Shown: positions 8,463-18,149 of the stretch, piece by piece
Position numbering within the stretch: the first letter of the stretch is position 1
Layout of the letters: each line of letters begins with the position of its first letter
Assembly: GCA_023421135.1 (NCBI GenBank)
Contig: JAEZUG010000070.1
Span: forward strand, 1-53,295
Direction: 5' to 3'
DNA: 53,295 nucleotides
From: Candidatus Cloacimonadota bacterium
GTDB lineage: Bacteria > Cloacimonadota > Cloacimonadia > Cloacimonadales > Cloacimonadaceae
The notes under the pieces: model-generated
What the model was told of the DNA's origin: nothing
Database searches by the model: none
The model's input: the letters and a program-made list of their open reading frames with translations, nothing else
Made by a program: the position numbers and the translations under genes

Positions 8463-11400
8463 TTATTGCGGCCCGATAGCTCTCACCCTAAAGAATGCTC
8501 TTGGAAGCTCAGGAATGGGGATACTGATACTAAATTGTCCGGTTGTGACTCCAGGCATATCTTGCCAATCTGGTGATAGGGGATCAGAAGCTATCTGCAC
8601 ATAGTACAGGCCAGCCCCCGGAACATGTTCCCAGCTCAGGATCAGATTGCTTCCCTCTGGACTAAGGCTAATACTAGGATTCTGGGGAGTGTCCAAGCTG
8701 ATGATATAGGTCTCAAAGCATCCTAGATCTGGAGGATTGTCTCTCTGATTGCCATCGATGTCAAGGCTGACTTCCGGGATGAATACTCCCTTGTTTCTTG
8801 CCGGAGAGGCTGGAAGAAGGACGTAGCTATCTTCTTCTAAAAGTGGATTCTCAAAGACACTATACTGGTCGCCGGTTGTGAGGTTCCAGCTAAGGGTGTT
8901 GTTGATGAATTCGTTGTTTAATCGAACCAGGTTGTTACCTTCGGAGTAGTAGAGATTGTGAGTGTATTCTCCTGCACTGAAATTCATCAAAGAGGGGAAT
9001 TGAGCTCCAAGCCCCTGATCTGCAACACAGATATTGTTACGAAATGATATATCAGACGAAGTGGGGTCGAAGCCAAAGGCAAAGCCCTGAGAATTCAGGC
9101 TGCTATTGACCACGGTATTATGATAGATATCCACATTCCCGGAACCAGTGAGGTAAAGAGTGCTGGCTGAACCTGGACCTGTCTGGACATAATTGCTATA
9201 GATCCGATGCTGTCCGGTACTTCCCAGACTGGTTAACAGCAGAGCTTGGTTGCCATTTCCCGTGATGGTGTTTGCCTTGATAAGTGAAGAATTCGTTTCA
9301 CCATAGAGTTGAAGTCCCATATAACGGAAATCCACAATGTCATTGTCTTCAAACACAAGCTCAGACGTATATCCGAAGTAAGCTGCGTAGTAATTGTTTT
9401 CAAAGTGGTTGCCCACAATCTCCAGGCCGTCGTTTTTCTGTTGCTGAGAGGCATAGGCATAGATTCCCCAGGGATTGTTCATGAAGTATGAGCCCCGGAT
9501 CTGTACATCATGAAGCAAAGCCTCACAGGCATAAATGGCAGTGTTTTCCTGGCTGTTTGTAGATGTATTGGGAACAACAAAGCTGCAGTTGTCAATCGTC
9601 AAATCCTCGGTATAGCGCTTGATGTTCATAATTCCGCTGTAGGATGGATTGATTGTATGGAAAGCAATATCGCGGATCATCAGATTGTGGGTGTTGAAAA
9701 GGGTCAGACTGTAGTTTTCGGCACTGGAAGAGGCATTACTTTTAATGATCGGAGCATTCTGGTCGATACCTCCAAGCAATTCAATACTATAGAGATGGGA
9801 ACCCGGCACATAACCCAAGCTGGCTTTGGTGATGTATTCGCCAGGGTTGATCTGGATGGTCAGGTTGTTGCTCAGACCGCGTTTCATAATGGCTTCGAAG
9901 GCTGTTGACAGATCAGGATAGTCTGCTCCTGTGCCGACAAAGATGCTTCCGGAGAGCGGTGCTCCCAAATCAGGGATTACACTAGCGCCCAGATCAGCAG
10001 GATTGCCAAAGGGGTTGCCATCGATGTCCAGATTTGTCGTGGAAGCAGCGGCTTTGTTTGCCAGGTAGGAGCATTGAGCATAACCGTTGGCATCGGGTAG
10101 TGGATTGGCAATATAACCTTGAGGATCTATCTCAGAGAGCAATTCGGTTTTGTCCATAAGAACACTGTTGAGCATCACCATATGCTTGGCACTGCTATAC
10201 CAGGCATTGTTCTGGAAGTAGTAGTCCGAGCAGTTATTGATTCTGGCGGCATATCCATTGGTGGGGCTGGATAGAATGTTGTTCCAGAAGCTGGACATGG
10301 TTACAGTGTTGATTTCCAGGGCTGCACCATATTCATTGAATGAAACATTTTCTGATATAACTGTGTTGTGATTCATATATAAGTGGGTGGAATTAGAAAT
10401 CCTGAGTGCAACAGATGATTGAGCACTGGATTGCGAGATATAGATGATGTTGTCTATGATCTGAAAAGCCTGTCCAAAGTCGCCTGCACAGTTATCCAGG
10501 TTAACCGCATTATATGAGGAATATGCTCCAGCCAGACCACTCTCAAGGATTCTATTGTTCGTTAACTGGTTTGCTCCTGATACATAGGAAAGGTTCACTG
10601 CTTGATAGCTACCGCTCATTTGATTATCATTTATCTTAACGTTCACTGCCTTCTGCAGATTGATGGGGTACTTCACGCTCTCGAAGCTACAGGAGACTAT
10701 TTCCACGCCGGTGTAACTTAACGTTCCATAATATGGGCCACTCATCGCAATGCCGTAGTTGCCATCGTTAAAGCTGCATCCATCGATCTTCAGGTTTGAA
10801 CCCTGGCCGTTATAAGCGTTGATGGCACTACTATTGTTCTGGGTTCCTCCACTCAGATCAAAGTCACAATCTGTGATCAAGATGTTCTCACACAGTCCAT
10901 CCAGAACTACGTAAGTGGCGAAGCTGTTGTTGTTGGTCCTTTGAAGCTTCAGATTATTCAGAATTACGCTGTTAGCTCCGATAAACCTGAAGATGTGGTT
11001 GTCATAATCTTGCCCCGGAACCGGGTCCACAACTATAATAGTATCGTCCGAACCGCTTAGGATAGCGACGTCTTCTTCGTTGGTCTTGGGAAAACTTCTG
11101 ATGCTGATAAGTCCGGGATATGTCCCTGAGGCAATCTGGAAGGTAGCATTGCCGTTTGTTCCCCAAAGCTGCAAGTATTCAATAGCTTCGTTGATGGTTT
11201 GGAAGTCGCTTGTGGGCTCTCCAACCGTGTATGTTCCTGCCAGACGGTTGTCAATAATGGGACCTTGTTGTTGATCTGCTCCGATATCAAAGTAATCACC
11301 CCGAAGTTCGTAATCTAAATCGGTTGTGATCTCAGATCTGAACATGCCGGCAAGCCTGAGCCAGGGGCTCTGGGTATGCATATCAGCGGTGAGGTGAGGA

Positions 11401-13787
11401 TTGATAGCCAGAGAGTTTTGGTTCAAATCCGGGAAGGCTATTTGTGCCTGCTCCAGATTGGAGAACACGGTTTCCATTCTTATCAGGCTGGTACCCGTGG
11501 AGTAGTAGCAATTGTAATCAATCATAAGGCTGGGACTGATGTTGTTATGAACTATCTCAAGGGCATAGGACTCGGCAGATTGCAGGATGTTGTTCACTAT
11601 ATGAACATTTGTGCCTGGCTGGTATGAATAAAGTGCTTGAGAATAGGAGCCAGCTACGCGGGATGAATTGTTCAACACAGAGATCATGCTACCGCTAATT
11701 CCGATACCGTAAGCATTGTTGCCGTTTAAGTCTATAGTGTTGTTGGCTATCAAGCTGCGAATTGTACCGGGGTTACTTTCCTGGGATAAGACAATGCCTG
11801 GTTTACTGCCAGTGATCCTATTGTTGAACAGACTACATGCTTTTGCTTGATTCAGGTTTAATGATATGTAGCGAGCATTCTCGAAGATTGAGTTCTCCAC
11901 TCGGATATCTTCACAAACTTGGCTGAATATCCCCTGATACTGATTATCGAAGTTGCAGGACAACACGTCCCAGCTTTTTCCTCTAATCTCCATACCGTAG
12001 GAATTTCCGGTGAAGTTCAGGGATAAAATATTGTAGTTATCTGCCTCATAACCATAGGGAGTGGCGATGCTGCTTCCACTGGCGTTGGTCGGAGCTGTAA
12101 AACTGCAATACTTCAGCTCCAAACCATTGTTGTAACCTCTGTTAAGAATAATGTTGGAATATGTTGTGGAGGTGGTCTCGAAACTGATGTTTCTGATGGT
12201 GAGGTTTGAGATTCTGTTCAAGCTGATTATATAGTTATTCACTTGAGTCTGACCGGAGAAGCTTAGTATGGCATTGGACACCTGAGTAGAGAGGAGTGTT
12301 ACCTGGTTATCTCCTATTGCCCCTGGAATAAAGTAAAACTCAACTTGCTCTGCATACAAAGGATCGGTAAGTAAGCCAGATACATCTCCACCGATTCCTC
12401 TTTGATGAAGGGCTGTAGCGAAGGACTCGAGGGTGGGGAAGACCTGTCCACTGCCAATGCTATATTGTCCTACCATCGGACTGTGGCTGGGATCTGAGCT
12501 GTATTCATGGGCACCAATATCGCTGTTCGTGGGATCTCGAGGAAGATCGTTATAATCTACTAGGAGGTCTGTAGAGGGATAGGCGTTATCAAGATATGCA
12601 GAAGATGTCTGAAGGAAATCACCATAGAACCCAGGAAAGCAACTAATGTTCTCGCACTCTGTGTAAGCATCATACTCAGAGATTGAGCTATAGTTATCGT
12701 TACTTACTCTGATTAAGTAACGTCCTTTGGTGTAAATGTTGTTGTGTTCCATGATGTTTTTTTGGGCATAGCCGGGATCGATGGAACTGATGTTCACTGC
12801 TGCAGCATCTCCTGATGAGTAGAAATGATTCTTGCGAATTCTCATGTCTGTACCATTTAGCACAGCAGCGAAGATTGAATAAGTCTGGTTGTTTGAATTC
12901 TCTACACTGTTGTGGAGGATGTTCAAGCCTTGCCCATGAGCACTGAGCCCATATGCGCCATACACGCTGATTATGTTGTTGTATATGTGATTTGCAGGGC
13001 TCGGGTCGATGTACTCGACTTTGATGCCGGAATTGCTGTTTGTAATCTTGTTTCGGCTCACCTCGAAAGTCCCTGAACAGCCTGAGATCAGCATTCCATA
13101 ACTGGCATAATCAATGCTATTACTTGCGATCCTGAGATTGTACATTCTTGTCAGGTATATGCCTGCGTAGTTTCTAATGAAGGCATTGTTCAGTATCTCC
13201 CAGTTATTAAAGCTGTTACTGTAGCTTGTGCTATTTACATTGATGCCGTAACTTCCATCATAAAATGTATTCAATGCTATGTAAACATCATCTGCATCCT
13301 GACCACCGGAAGTGAGAAAGTAGATTGCTTCAGAGTTTGAAGTGGGAGCATTGGGTACTCCCTGGAAAGTACAACCGGTGATCTGCAGATCATCAGCGTT
13401 GTTCTCTATCTGCAGGGATCGGGAATAAGTACCGGAAGGGGTAAACCTCAAGTTCTGCAGCTTGATTCCACTCACTGCGGCTATCTTGATAATGTAGTTC
13501 TGTGAGGATGAGGAATTGGGATTGGAGAAACTGGGGCTGTGTCCCAGGGCTGGCTTGATGGTCAGGTTATAGCCATTGTCTTCATAATCCAATATGTAGG
13601 GGCCGACATAGTTGCCGGTGTTCAAAAGTAACTCACAGTCTCCGCTCAAACCTTCACTATCTAGAACGGTGAGAGCTTCTGTAAAAGTAGTATAATTTGC
13701 TCCGGAGCCACCTACGCTGTGTTGGCCGGATAGGCCAGGTAGCCATACTGCACTCAGAATAAGACAAATCAGTAAGAGATAACGCAT
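8463..13787 (-). CDS. Giant secreted parallel beta-helix protein, four modules plus Fn3-like end
   Basis: 1774 residues with a signal peptide (MRYLLLICLILSAVWLPGLSG). Four homologous modules start near residues 23, 439, 848 and 1277 with variants of VGxGxDYxTxxEAxxxL. Each continues as many N/S/G-rich right-handed beta-helix turns (NNxxxNxxxGI), and modules end in a D-x-DGNxxxxPxDLGA-type motif. A fibronectin type III-like domain occupies about 1698-1774 (NPSISLSPEGSNLILSWEHV). The family includes pectate-lyase-like surface proteins and polysaccharide-binding or degrading proteins; no catalytic site could be identified. There is no obvious C-terminal sorting domain. GAGG precedes the ATG. A monocistronic unit is suggested by the terminator downstream and 651 noncoding bases upstream. 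Confidence 0.9.
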   Translation of the reverse strand: MRYLLLICLILSAVWLPGLSGQHSVGGSGANYTTFTEALTVLDSEGLSGDCELLLNTGNYVGPYILDYEDNGYNLTIKPALGHSPSFSNPNSSSSQNYIIKIAAVSGIKLQNLRFTPSGTYSRSLQIENNADDLQITGCTFQGVPNAPTSNSEAIYFLTSGGQDADDVYIALNTFYDGSYGINVNSTSYSNSFNNWEILNNAFIRNYAGIYLTRMYNLRIASNSIDYASYGMLISGCSGTFEVSRNKITNSNSGIKVEYIDPSPANHIYNNIISVYGAYGLSAHGQGLNILHNSVENSNNQTYSIFAAVLNGTDMRIRKNHFYSSGDAAAVNISSIDPGYAQKNIMEHNNIYTKGRYLIRVSNDNYSSISEYDAYTECENISCFPGFYGDFLQTSSAYLDNAYPSTDLLVDYNDLPRDPTNSDIGAHEYSSDPSHSPMVGQYSIGSGQVFPTLESFATALHQRGIGGDVSGLLTDPLYAEQVEFYFIPGAIGDNQVTLLSTQVSNAILSFSGQTQVNNYIISLNRISNLTIRNISFETTSTTYSNIILNRGYNNGLELKYCSFTAPTNASGSSIATPYGYEADNYNILSLNFTGNSYGMEIRGKSWDVLSCNFDNQYQGIFSQVCEDIRVENSIFENARYISLNLNQAKACSLFNNRITGSKPGIVLSQESNPGTIRSLIANNTIDLNGNNAYGIGISGSMISVLNNSSRVAGSYSQALYSYQPGTNVHIVNNILQSAESYALEIVHNNISPSLMIDYNCYYSTGTSLIRMETVFSNLEQAQIAFPDLNQNSLAINPHLTADMHTQSPWLRLAGMFRSEITTDLDYELRGDYFDIGADQQQGPIIDNRLAGTYTVGEPTSDFQTINEAIEYLQLWGTNGNATFQIASGTYPGLISIRSFPKTNEEDVAILSGSDDTIIVVDPVPGQDYDNHIFRFIGANSVILNNLKLQRTNNNSFATYVVLDGLCENILITDCDFDLSGGTQNNSSAINAYNGQGSNLKIDGCSFNDGNYGIAMSGPYYGTLSYTGVEIVSCSFESVKYPINLQKAVNVKINDNQMSGSYQAVNLSYVSGANQLTNNRILESGLAGAYSSYNAVNLDNCAGDFGQAFQIIDNIIYISQSSAQSSVALRISNSTHLYMNHNTVISENVSFNEYGAALEINTVTMSSFWNNILSSPTNGYAARINNCSDYYFQNNAWYSSAKHMVMLNSVLMDKTELLSEIDPQGYIANPLPDANGYAQCSYLANKAAASTTNLDIDGNPFGNPADLGASVIPDLGAPLSGSIFVGTGADYPDLSTAFEAIMKRGLSNNLTIQINPGEYITKASLGYVPGSHLYSIELLGGIDQNAPIIKSNASSSAENYSLTLFNTHNLMIRDIAFHTINPSYSGIMNIKRYTEDLTIDNCSFVVPNTSTNSQENTAIYACEALLHDVQIRGSYFMNNPWGIYAYASQQQKNDGLEIVGNHFENNYYAAYFGYTSELVFEDNDIVDFRYMGLQLYGETNSSLIKANTITGNGNQALLLTSLGSTGQHRIYSNYVQTGPGSASTLYLTGSGNVDIYHNTVVNSSLNSQGFAFGFDPTSSDISFRNNICVADQGLGAQFPSLMNFSAGEYTHNLYYSEGNNLVRLNNEFINNTLSWNLTTGDQYSVFENPLLEEDSYVLLPASPARNKGVFIPEVSLDIDGNQRDNPPDLGCFETYIISLDTPQNPSISLSPEGSNLILSWEHVPGAGLYYVQIASDPLSPDWQDMPGVTTGQFSISIPIPELPRAFFRVRAIGPQ

Positions 13788-14100
13788 AATAATAACCTCA
13801 ATTTCAGTAATAAGTGTGATAACATGATCAGGATCTAGTATCTAGTCAAACTCGTAATTCATGACTTATTATGGAGTCAAGCATAAATATCATGAGAGCA
13901 GGTCTGATCTGTGAATTCTGGATACATGTCTTTTCTGAACGCTCTGCATGAGGTTGCCATAGTTGCATGTTATGTAGGGTGATTATGGTATTCAAACATT
14001 GGAAATAATGATTGTTGATATCCTTCCAATGCTGTGGCGCAGTTTCCCATAACCCTCTCAGAATCTGTGAATGTGCTTCCTCCCTAATTCGTTACTCAAA
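13788..14100. other. Noncoding upstream region of the beta-helix gene
   Basis: No convincing gene. It must hold the start signals of the minus-strand beta-helix gene. TTGACT hexamers occur on the minus strand near 13847 and 13876, but neither has a convincing -10 at normal spacing. I see no repeat here apart from the array that begins at 14101. Confidence 0.4.
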
Positions 14101-14183
14101 AGAAACACATGTCATACCCATGTGACACGCATGAGTTTACATGGGTGTTACATGGGTGTCTCATGGGTGTCTCATGCGTATTG
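14101..14183. repeat. Dyad array of 11-bp iterons, three inverted plus four direct
   Basis: Three consecutive 11-mers ending in CATG (14101-14111, 14112-14122, 14123-14133) are followed by AGTTTA (14134-14139). Four 11-mers beginning with CATG come next (14140, 14151, 14162 and 14173). The right-hand consensus is CATGGGTGTNN and the left units are its imperfect reverse complement. The whole forms a large dyad with units spaced about one helical turn apart. It sits about 310 bases upstream of both flanking genes, between divergent promoters. A regulator binding array or a long hairpin are both possible. Confidence 0.85.
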
Positions 14184-14320
14184 TTTCAGCTAGAAGTAAG
14201 AAGTTAGAACATAGAAACTCCGAAAAGCTACAACACAAGGGATGTATTTTCTAATCCAGCCCAGATAGAAGATAAAAGCTTGATAGGCAAATGGGGAGAG
14301 GTTAGTCAGAGGAATAATAC

Positions 14321-14349
14321 TTGACGATTGGAATATGTTTTTAAACAAT
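14321..14349 (+). promoter_or_regulatory. Candidate promoter for the coaBC operon
   Basis: TTGACG (14321-14326), a 17-base spacer and AACAAT (14344-14349), about 90 bases before coaBC. The -10 is only four of six. Confidence 0.4.
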
Positions 14350-14438
14350 GTAAAATTAGCTTGATCCGTGCAAGAAGAGATTCAGGCTCCTTGCAGTGAG
14401 ATTGAGCTACTTATAAGCCTATAAAGAAGTGGTTTGAT

Positions 14439-15602
14439 ATGAAAGATAAAAAAATATTACTTTGCATCAGTGGCGGGATAGCTGCCTACAAGGCTATTGA
14501 TCTGGCTAGCCGCATGTATAAAGCTGGTGCCCAGATCAAGACGATCATGACAGCCTCCGCACTGAAGCTTGTGAGCCCGGTCAATTTCTCTGCTATCACG
14601 CACGGATCAGTCCATACAGAGCTCTTTGACGATAGCGACCCAATTCCTCATATAAACTTGGCTGATTGGGCTGATCTCATTGTTGTCGCACCCGCCACTG
14701 CCAACACGATTGCCAAGGCCAGCTACGGTCTCGCCGATGATTTGCTTTCTTCCTGCCTGTTGGCTGCGACTTCGCCAATTCTATGGATTCCTGCCATGAA
14801 CGTTCATATGTACAGCAATCCTGTGACTCAAGAGAATATCTCCAGGCTCCGAGAGCGTGGTTATCTCTTTCTGGAGCCGGATAGTGGACTTCTGGCTTGC
14901 GGATATGAAGGGGCAGGGAAGTATCCTCCCAATGAAGAGATTCTCTATGCTATCCAGACCTACTTGAAGCATAAACCTGATCTCTGTGGCAAGAGGATAT
15001 TGATCTCTGCAGGTGCCTGCCGGGAGATGCTTGATCCCATGCGCTGCATCACCAATCTTTCCAGTGGTAAGATGGGCTTGGCTCTGGCCCGAGCTGCAGC
15101 ACTGCGAGGTGCAATTGTAAGCTTGGTGTATGGAGGCATAAGCGTCAGCTTGCCTCACTATCTGTCCAGGTCTATTGCTGCGCTGGATTCTGATGCTATG
15201 GCAGAAGCAATTCTGAGGGAAGCTCAAGACAGCGATTGGATCATTATGGCTGCTGCAGTGTCCGATTACAAACCAGTTAATAGTTCCTCATCTAAACTGA
15301 AAAAACAGGATACACTTAGCTTGGAACTTAAGAAGACTCAGGATATACTTTCCTCTCTCGGACAAGTGAAGAAGACCCAGCAGCGCTTGATAGGTTTTGC
15401 AGCAGAGTCTGATGACCTGATAGCCAATGCTACGAAGAAGTTGGAAGCTAAGAAGCTCGATCTGATCGTAGCAAATCTCCTTAGTGTGGTTGATCAGGAT
15501 TCCACCTCTGTGACTGCGCTAGACAAAACAAAATCCATAGAGCTATCTGGGACGAAGTTTGATGTGGCTCACAAAATACTGGATCTGATAAAGCAGTTAT
15601 GA
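14439..15602 (+). CDS. coaBC: Bifunctional phosphopantothenoylcysteine decarboxylase/phosphopantothenate-cysteine ligase
   Basis: 387 residues. It catalyses two consecutive steps of coenzyme A synthesis: joining cysteine to 4'-phosphopantothenate and decarboxylating the product to 4'-phosphopantetheine. The N-terminal flavin-binding CoaC domain shows GGIAAYK (12-18), PHINLADWAD with the active-site histidine near 71, APATANTIAK, and PAMN with the key asparagine near 121. The C-terminal CoaB domain (about 182-387) contains ISAGACREMLDPMRCITNLSSGKMG and MAAAVSDYKP. The usual CoaB pattern here is GGTxExID, so ISAGACREMLDP is a variant. Length is normal. It heads a tight plus-strand operon and overlaps the next gene by 4 bases. 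Confidence 0.96.
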   Translation: MKDKKILLCISGGIAAYKAIDLASRMYKAGAQIKTIMTASALKLVSPVNFSAITHGSVHTELFDDSDPIPHINLADWADLIVVAPATANTIAKASYGLADDLLSSCLLAATSPILWIPAMNVHMYSNPVTQENISRLRERGYLFLEPDSGLLACGYEGAGKYPPNEEILYAIQTYLKHKPDLCGKRILISAGACREMLDPMRCITNLSSGKMGLALARAAALRGAIVSLVYGGISVSLPHYLSRSIAALDSDAMAEAILREAQDSDWIIMAAAVSDYKPVNSSSSKLKKQDTLSLELKKTQDILSSLGQVKKTQQRLIGFAAESDDLIANATKKLEAKKLDLIVANLLSVVDQDSTSVTALDKTKSIELSGTKFDVAHKILDLIKQL

Positions 15603-16333
15603 AGCATAGACTCATCTTGATCACAGGAGCCAATGGCTCCACGGGTGCACACCTGGCTGGTCACTACCTCAACCAAGGAGCCAGCCTGATTCTACTCTAT
15701 CACAATAGAACAGACAGGCTGGAAGCCTTGCTGCAGAAGCCGGGCGTGTTTGCTTTGGCCTGTGATCTGCGGGATCTGGCCAAACTCCGGGAAGTATATC
15801 AGCGAGCTTGTGCTTACTTTGGCAGGATTCCAGACAGCCTGATTCACACTGCTTCTGTGAGAAGTGCCGATGCTCAATATCTTGAGGAGACAAATCCAGA
15901 AGTCTGGTCGGATGTCTTTTCGACCAATCTGTACAGCTTTACCAATATCCTCAGAGTGATTCTTCCTGGAATGAAGGAAAGAGCTTTCGGCAGAGTAGTT
16001 CTTATGGGAAGCGATGTAACTGGCAAAGGTTTGGCGCGAGGAACTGCTTATGCTGCCTCCAAAGCTGCCATGGTGAATTTGGTGCGATCCCTGATGCTGG
16101 AGAATGCAGGAGAGAATCTCAGGTTTAATGCCATATCCCCAGGCCCGATAGAGACAAAGCTGGAAGATGATTACAAGGGTGAGTATCTGGAGTTTCGCCG
16201 AGACTACTTTGCAAGATATCTCAGAGACAATCCCGCCAAGAGCCTTTGTTCTCTGTCTGAGATAACGGAGCTCTGTGACCTGCTGTTATCCGAGAATACT
16301 AATAACCTTAATGGACAAGAAATTATATTATAG
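15599..16333 (+). CDS. SDR-family NAD(P)-dependent oxidoreductase
   Basis: 244 residues, the classical short-chain dehydrogenase length. The Rossmann motif is TGANGSTG (residues 8-15). A serine lies in VVLMGSDVTG, and the catalytic pair is Y151 and K155 in YAASK. ISPGPIETK follows, as in FabG-like members. These features indicate an NAD(P)H-dependent reductase or dehydrogenase of a carbonyl/alcohol group; the substrate cannot be read from the sequence. The ATG overlaps the coaBC stop (ATGA), with no separate ribosome binding site, so translation is coupled. FabG itself is possible, but the fold motif TGxxxGxG is altered to TGANGSTG and no fab genes are near. Confidence 0.88.
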   Translation: MKHRLILITGANGSTGAHLAGHYLNQGASLILLYHNRTDRLEALLQKPGVFALACDLRDLAKLREVYQRACAYFGRIPDSLIHTASVRSADAQYLEETNPEVWSDVFSTNLYSFTNILRVILPGMKERAFGRVVLMGSDVTGKGLARGTAYAASKAAMVNLVRSLMLENAGENLRFNAISPGPIETKLEDDYKGEYLEFRRDYFARYLRDNPAKSLCSLSEITELCDLLLSENTNNLNGQEIIL

Positions 16334-16342
16334 GAAGTAACA

Positions 16343-17104
16343 ATGAAGAGACTAATGATACTCTCTGCACTGATAATGATATGTGGTTTGGCTTTAGCTC
16401 AACAAGTTCCCTTTAGGGATGGAGAAAAGCTGGTCTTCAATGTACGCTATGGCGTTGTAAATGCAGCACAGGCAACTGTAGAGGCCGGCAGCAGCTCTTT
16501 TCAGGGAACTCCTGTCTGGCATCTGAGAATTAATGCCAATACCCACAGGTTCTTCGATTCCTTCTTTAGGGTTCGGGACCGCGTGGAATCCTGGTGGAGA
16601 AAGGATACTCTCCTGCCTATGAAGTTCTCCAAGAATCTGCAAGAAGGAAGATACAGGCAATACAGGATCCATCTCTATAACCATGCCAATCGAACTACGA
16701 CGTTTCAGAAGTATAAATTCAGAGATGATAGATTTGAAAGCGAAACCCTGCCCCTGGAAGCACGATCTCAAGATATACTGAGTGCTTTCTTCTGGGTGAG
16801 AACGCAGAACCTAAGTCCCGGACGCTCTCTGTTTGTGAATATCACTGCTGATGGTCGCTCTATGGATACAGAAGTTGTGATCCACCGCAGAGAGACCATA
16901 AACACCATCTTTGGTCGAAAGCAGTGTCTGGTGATTGAACCAAAGCTGGCGGGTGAAGGCGTGTTCAAACAAAGCGGCAGAATTCTGATCTGGCTCACTG
17001 ATGACCAATACAAGATTCCGGTGAAGCTTGATAGTGCAGTTACATTTGGTTCATTTGTGGCAACTCTTTCCGAAGCCCGGAACGTGGCACTGAGGATTCA
17101 ATAG
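16343..17104 (+). CDS. Exported DUF3108 protein
   Basis: 253 residues with a signal peptide (MKRLMILSALIMICGLALAQ). The mature start QVPFRDGEKLVFNVRYGVVNAAQATV and the later SFFRVRDRVESW are characteristic of DUF3108 proteins, predicted periplasmic beta-rich proteins of unknown function. AGGAAG lies 5 bases before the ATG. It ends by overlapping the GTG of queA by one base. The neighbours are cytoplasmic enzymes, so context says little about its job. Confidence 0.85.
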   Translation: MKRLMILSALIMICGLALAQQVPFRDGEKLVFNVRYGVVNAAQATVEAGSSSFQGTPVWHLRINANTHRFFDSFFRVRDRVESWWRKDTLLPMKFSKNLQEGRYRQYRIHLYNHANRTTTFQKYKFRDDRFESETLPLEARSQDILSAFFWVRTQNLSPGRSLFVNITADGRSMDTEVVIHRRETINTIFGRKQCLVIEPKLAGEGVFKQSGRILIWLTDDQYKIPVKLDSAVTFGSFVATLSEARNVALRIQ

Positions 17105-18141
17105 TGTGTCCTGATCTCTTTGATGTAAAGTCCTATGACTACGATCTACCCCCGGGGCGTATTGCGCAGTATCCGCTGAATCCCCGGGATAGTTCTAAAC
17201 TGATGGTCCTAAACAGGGAAGAGAAGAGCATCGAGCATCGAGTATTTAAGGACATTGTGGATTATCTTAACCAGGGAGACTTGCTGGTGATAAACAGCAG
17301 CAAAGTCTTTCCTGCCAGGCTCTATGCCACCAAGGAGAACGGCACACAGATTGAGGTCTTGCTGGTCAATGAGGTGGAGCCTTCCCTCTGGAAGGTTATG
17401 GTCAAACCCGGGAAGCGGCTGAAAGAGGTGCAGACTCTCTTCTTCTCCGATAAACTCTCAGGAGAAATCTCCCTGGCAGACGAGAATGGCTTGAGGCTTG
17501 TACAGTTCAAGCACGAAGGCGACTTCTTTGAAGTGATAGAAGAGATTGGGCACATACCTCTTCCTCCCTATATAGATCGTACAGACGAGCTCCTGGATAA
17601 GCAAAGCTATCAGACCATCTATGCTGATGAAGTGGGTTCGATTGCTGCTCCCACAGCGGGGTTTCATTTCACAGACGAGCTTATGACCAGGATCAAGGAT
17701 AAAGGAATAAACGTGGCCAACCTGGTGCTTCATGTCGGCATGGGCACCTTCCTTCCGGTTCAGGCCGAAAGGATAGATCAGCACGTTATGCATGCTGAGA
17801 TGTGCACAATCAAAGCAGAACTGGTGAACTTGTATAACGAAACCAGAAGTCGGGGAAATCGCGTGATTGCTGTTGGTACCACCAGCCTCAGGACTTTGGA
17901 AAGCTTCTATACAGATAAAGGACTTGAAGCTGGCTCCAAGTGGACAAATATCTTCCTGCATCCTGGGAAGAGTATTCGCAGTATCGATGGTCTTATCACA
18001 AACTACCATCTCCCAAAGTCCACACTTCTGATGCTGGTATCGGCCTTTGCCGGCTATGAATTTACCAGGATGGCGTATAACGAGGCTCTGAACAGGGACT
18101 ACAGATTCTTTAGTTATGGCGATGCCATGTATATCTTCTAG
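17104..18141 (+). CDS. queA: S-adenosylmethionine:tRNA ribosyltransferase-isomerase
   Basis: 345 residues, normal for QueA. It transfers and isomerises the ribosyl moiety of S-adenosylmethionine onto 7-aminomethyl-7-deazaguanine at the tRNA wobble position, forming epoxyqueuosine. Diagnostic segments are YDLPPGRIAQYPLNPRDSSK at the N-terminus, SSKVFPARL, PTAGFHFT near the middle, and HVGMGTFLPV. The start is GTG, with GAGGATT about 8 bases upstream inside the DUF3108 gene. No other queuosine gene is in the window. Confidence 0.97.
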   Translation: MCPDLFDVKSYDYDLPPGRIAQYPLNPRDSSKLMVLNREEKSIEHRVFKDIVDYLNQGDLLVINSSKVFPARLYATKENGTQIEVLLVNEVEPSLWKVMVKPGKRLKEVQTLFFSDKLSGEISLADENGLRLVQFKHEGDFFEVIEEIGHIPLPPYIDRTDELLDKQSYQTIYADEVGSIAAPTAGFHFTDELMTRIKDKGINVANLVLHVGMGTFLPVQAERIDQHVMHAEMCTIKAELVNLYNETRSRGNRVIAVGTTSLRTLESFYTDKGLEAGSKWTNIFLHPGKSIRSIDGLITNYHLPKSTLLMLVSAFAGYEFTRMAYNEALNRDYRFFSYGDAMYIF

Positions 18142-18149
18142 GAGTAACA

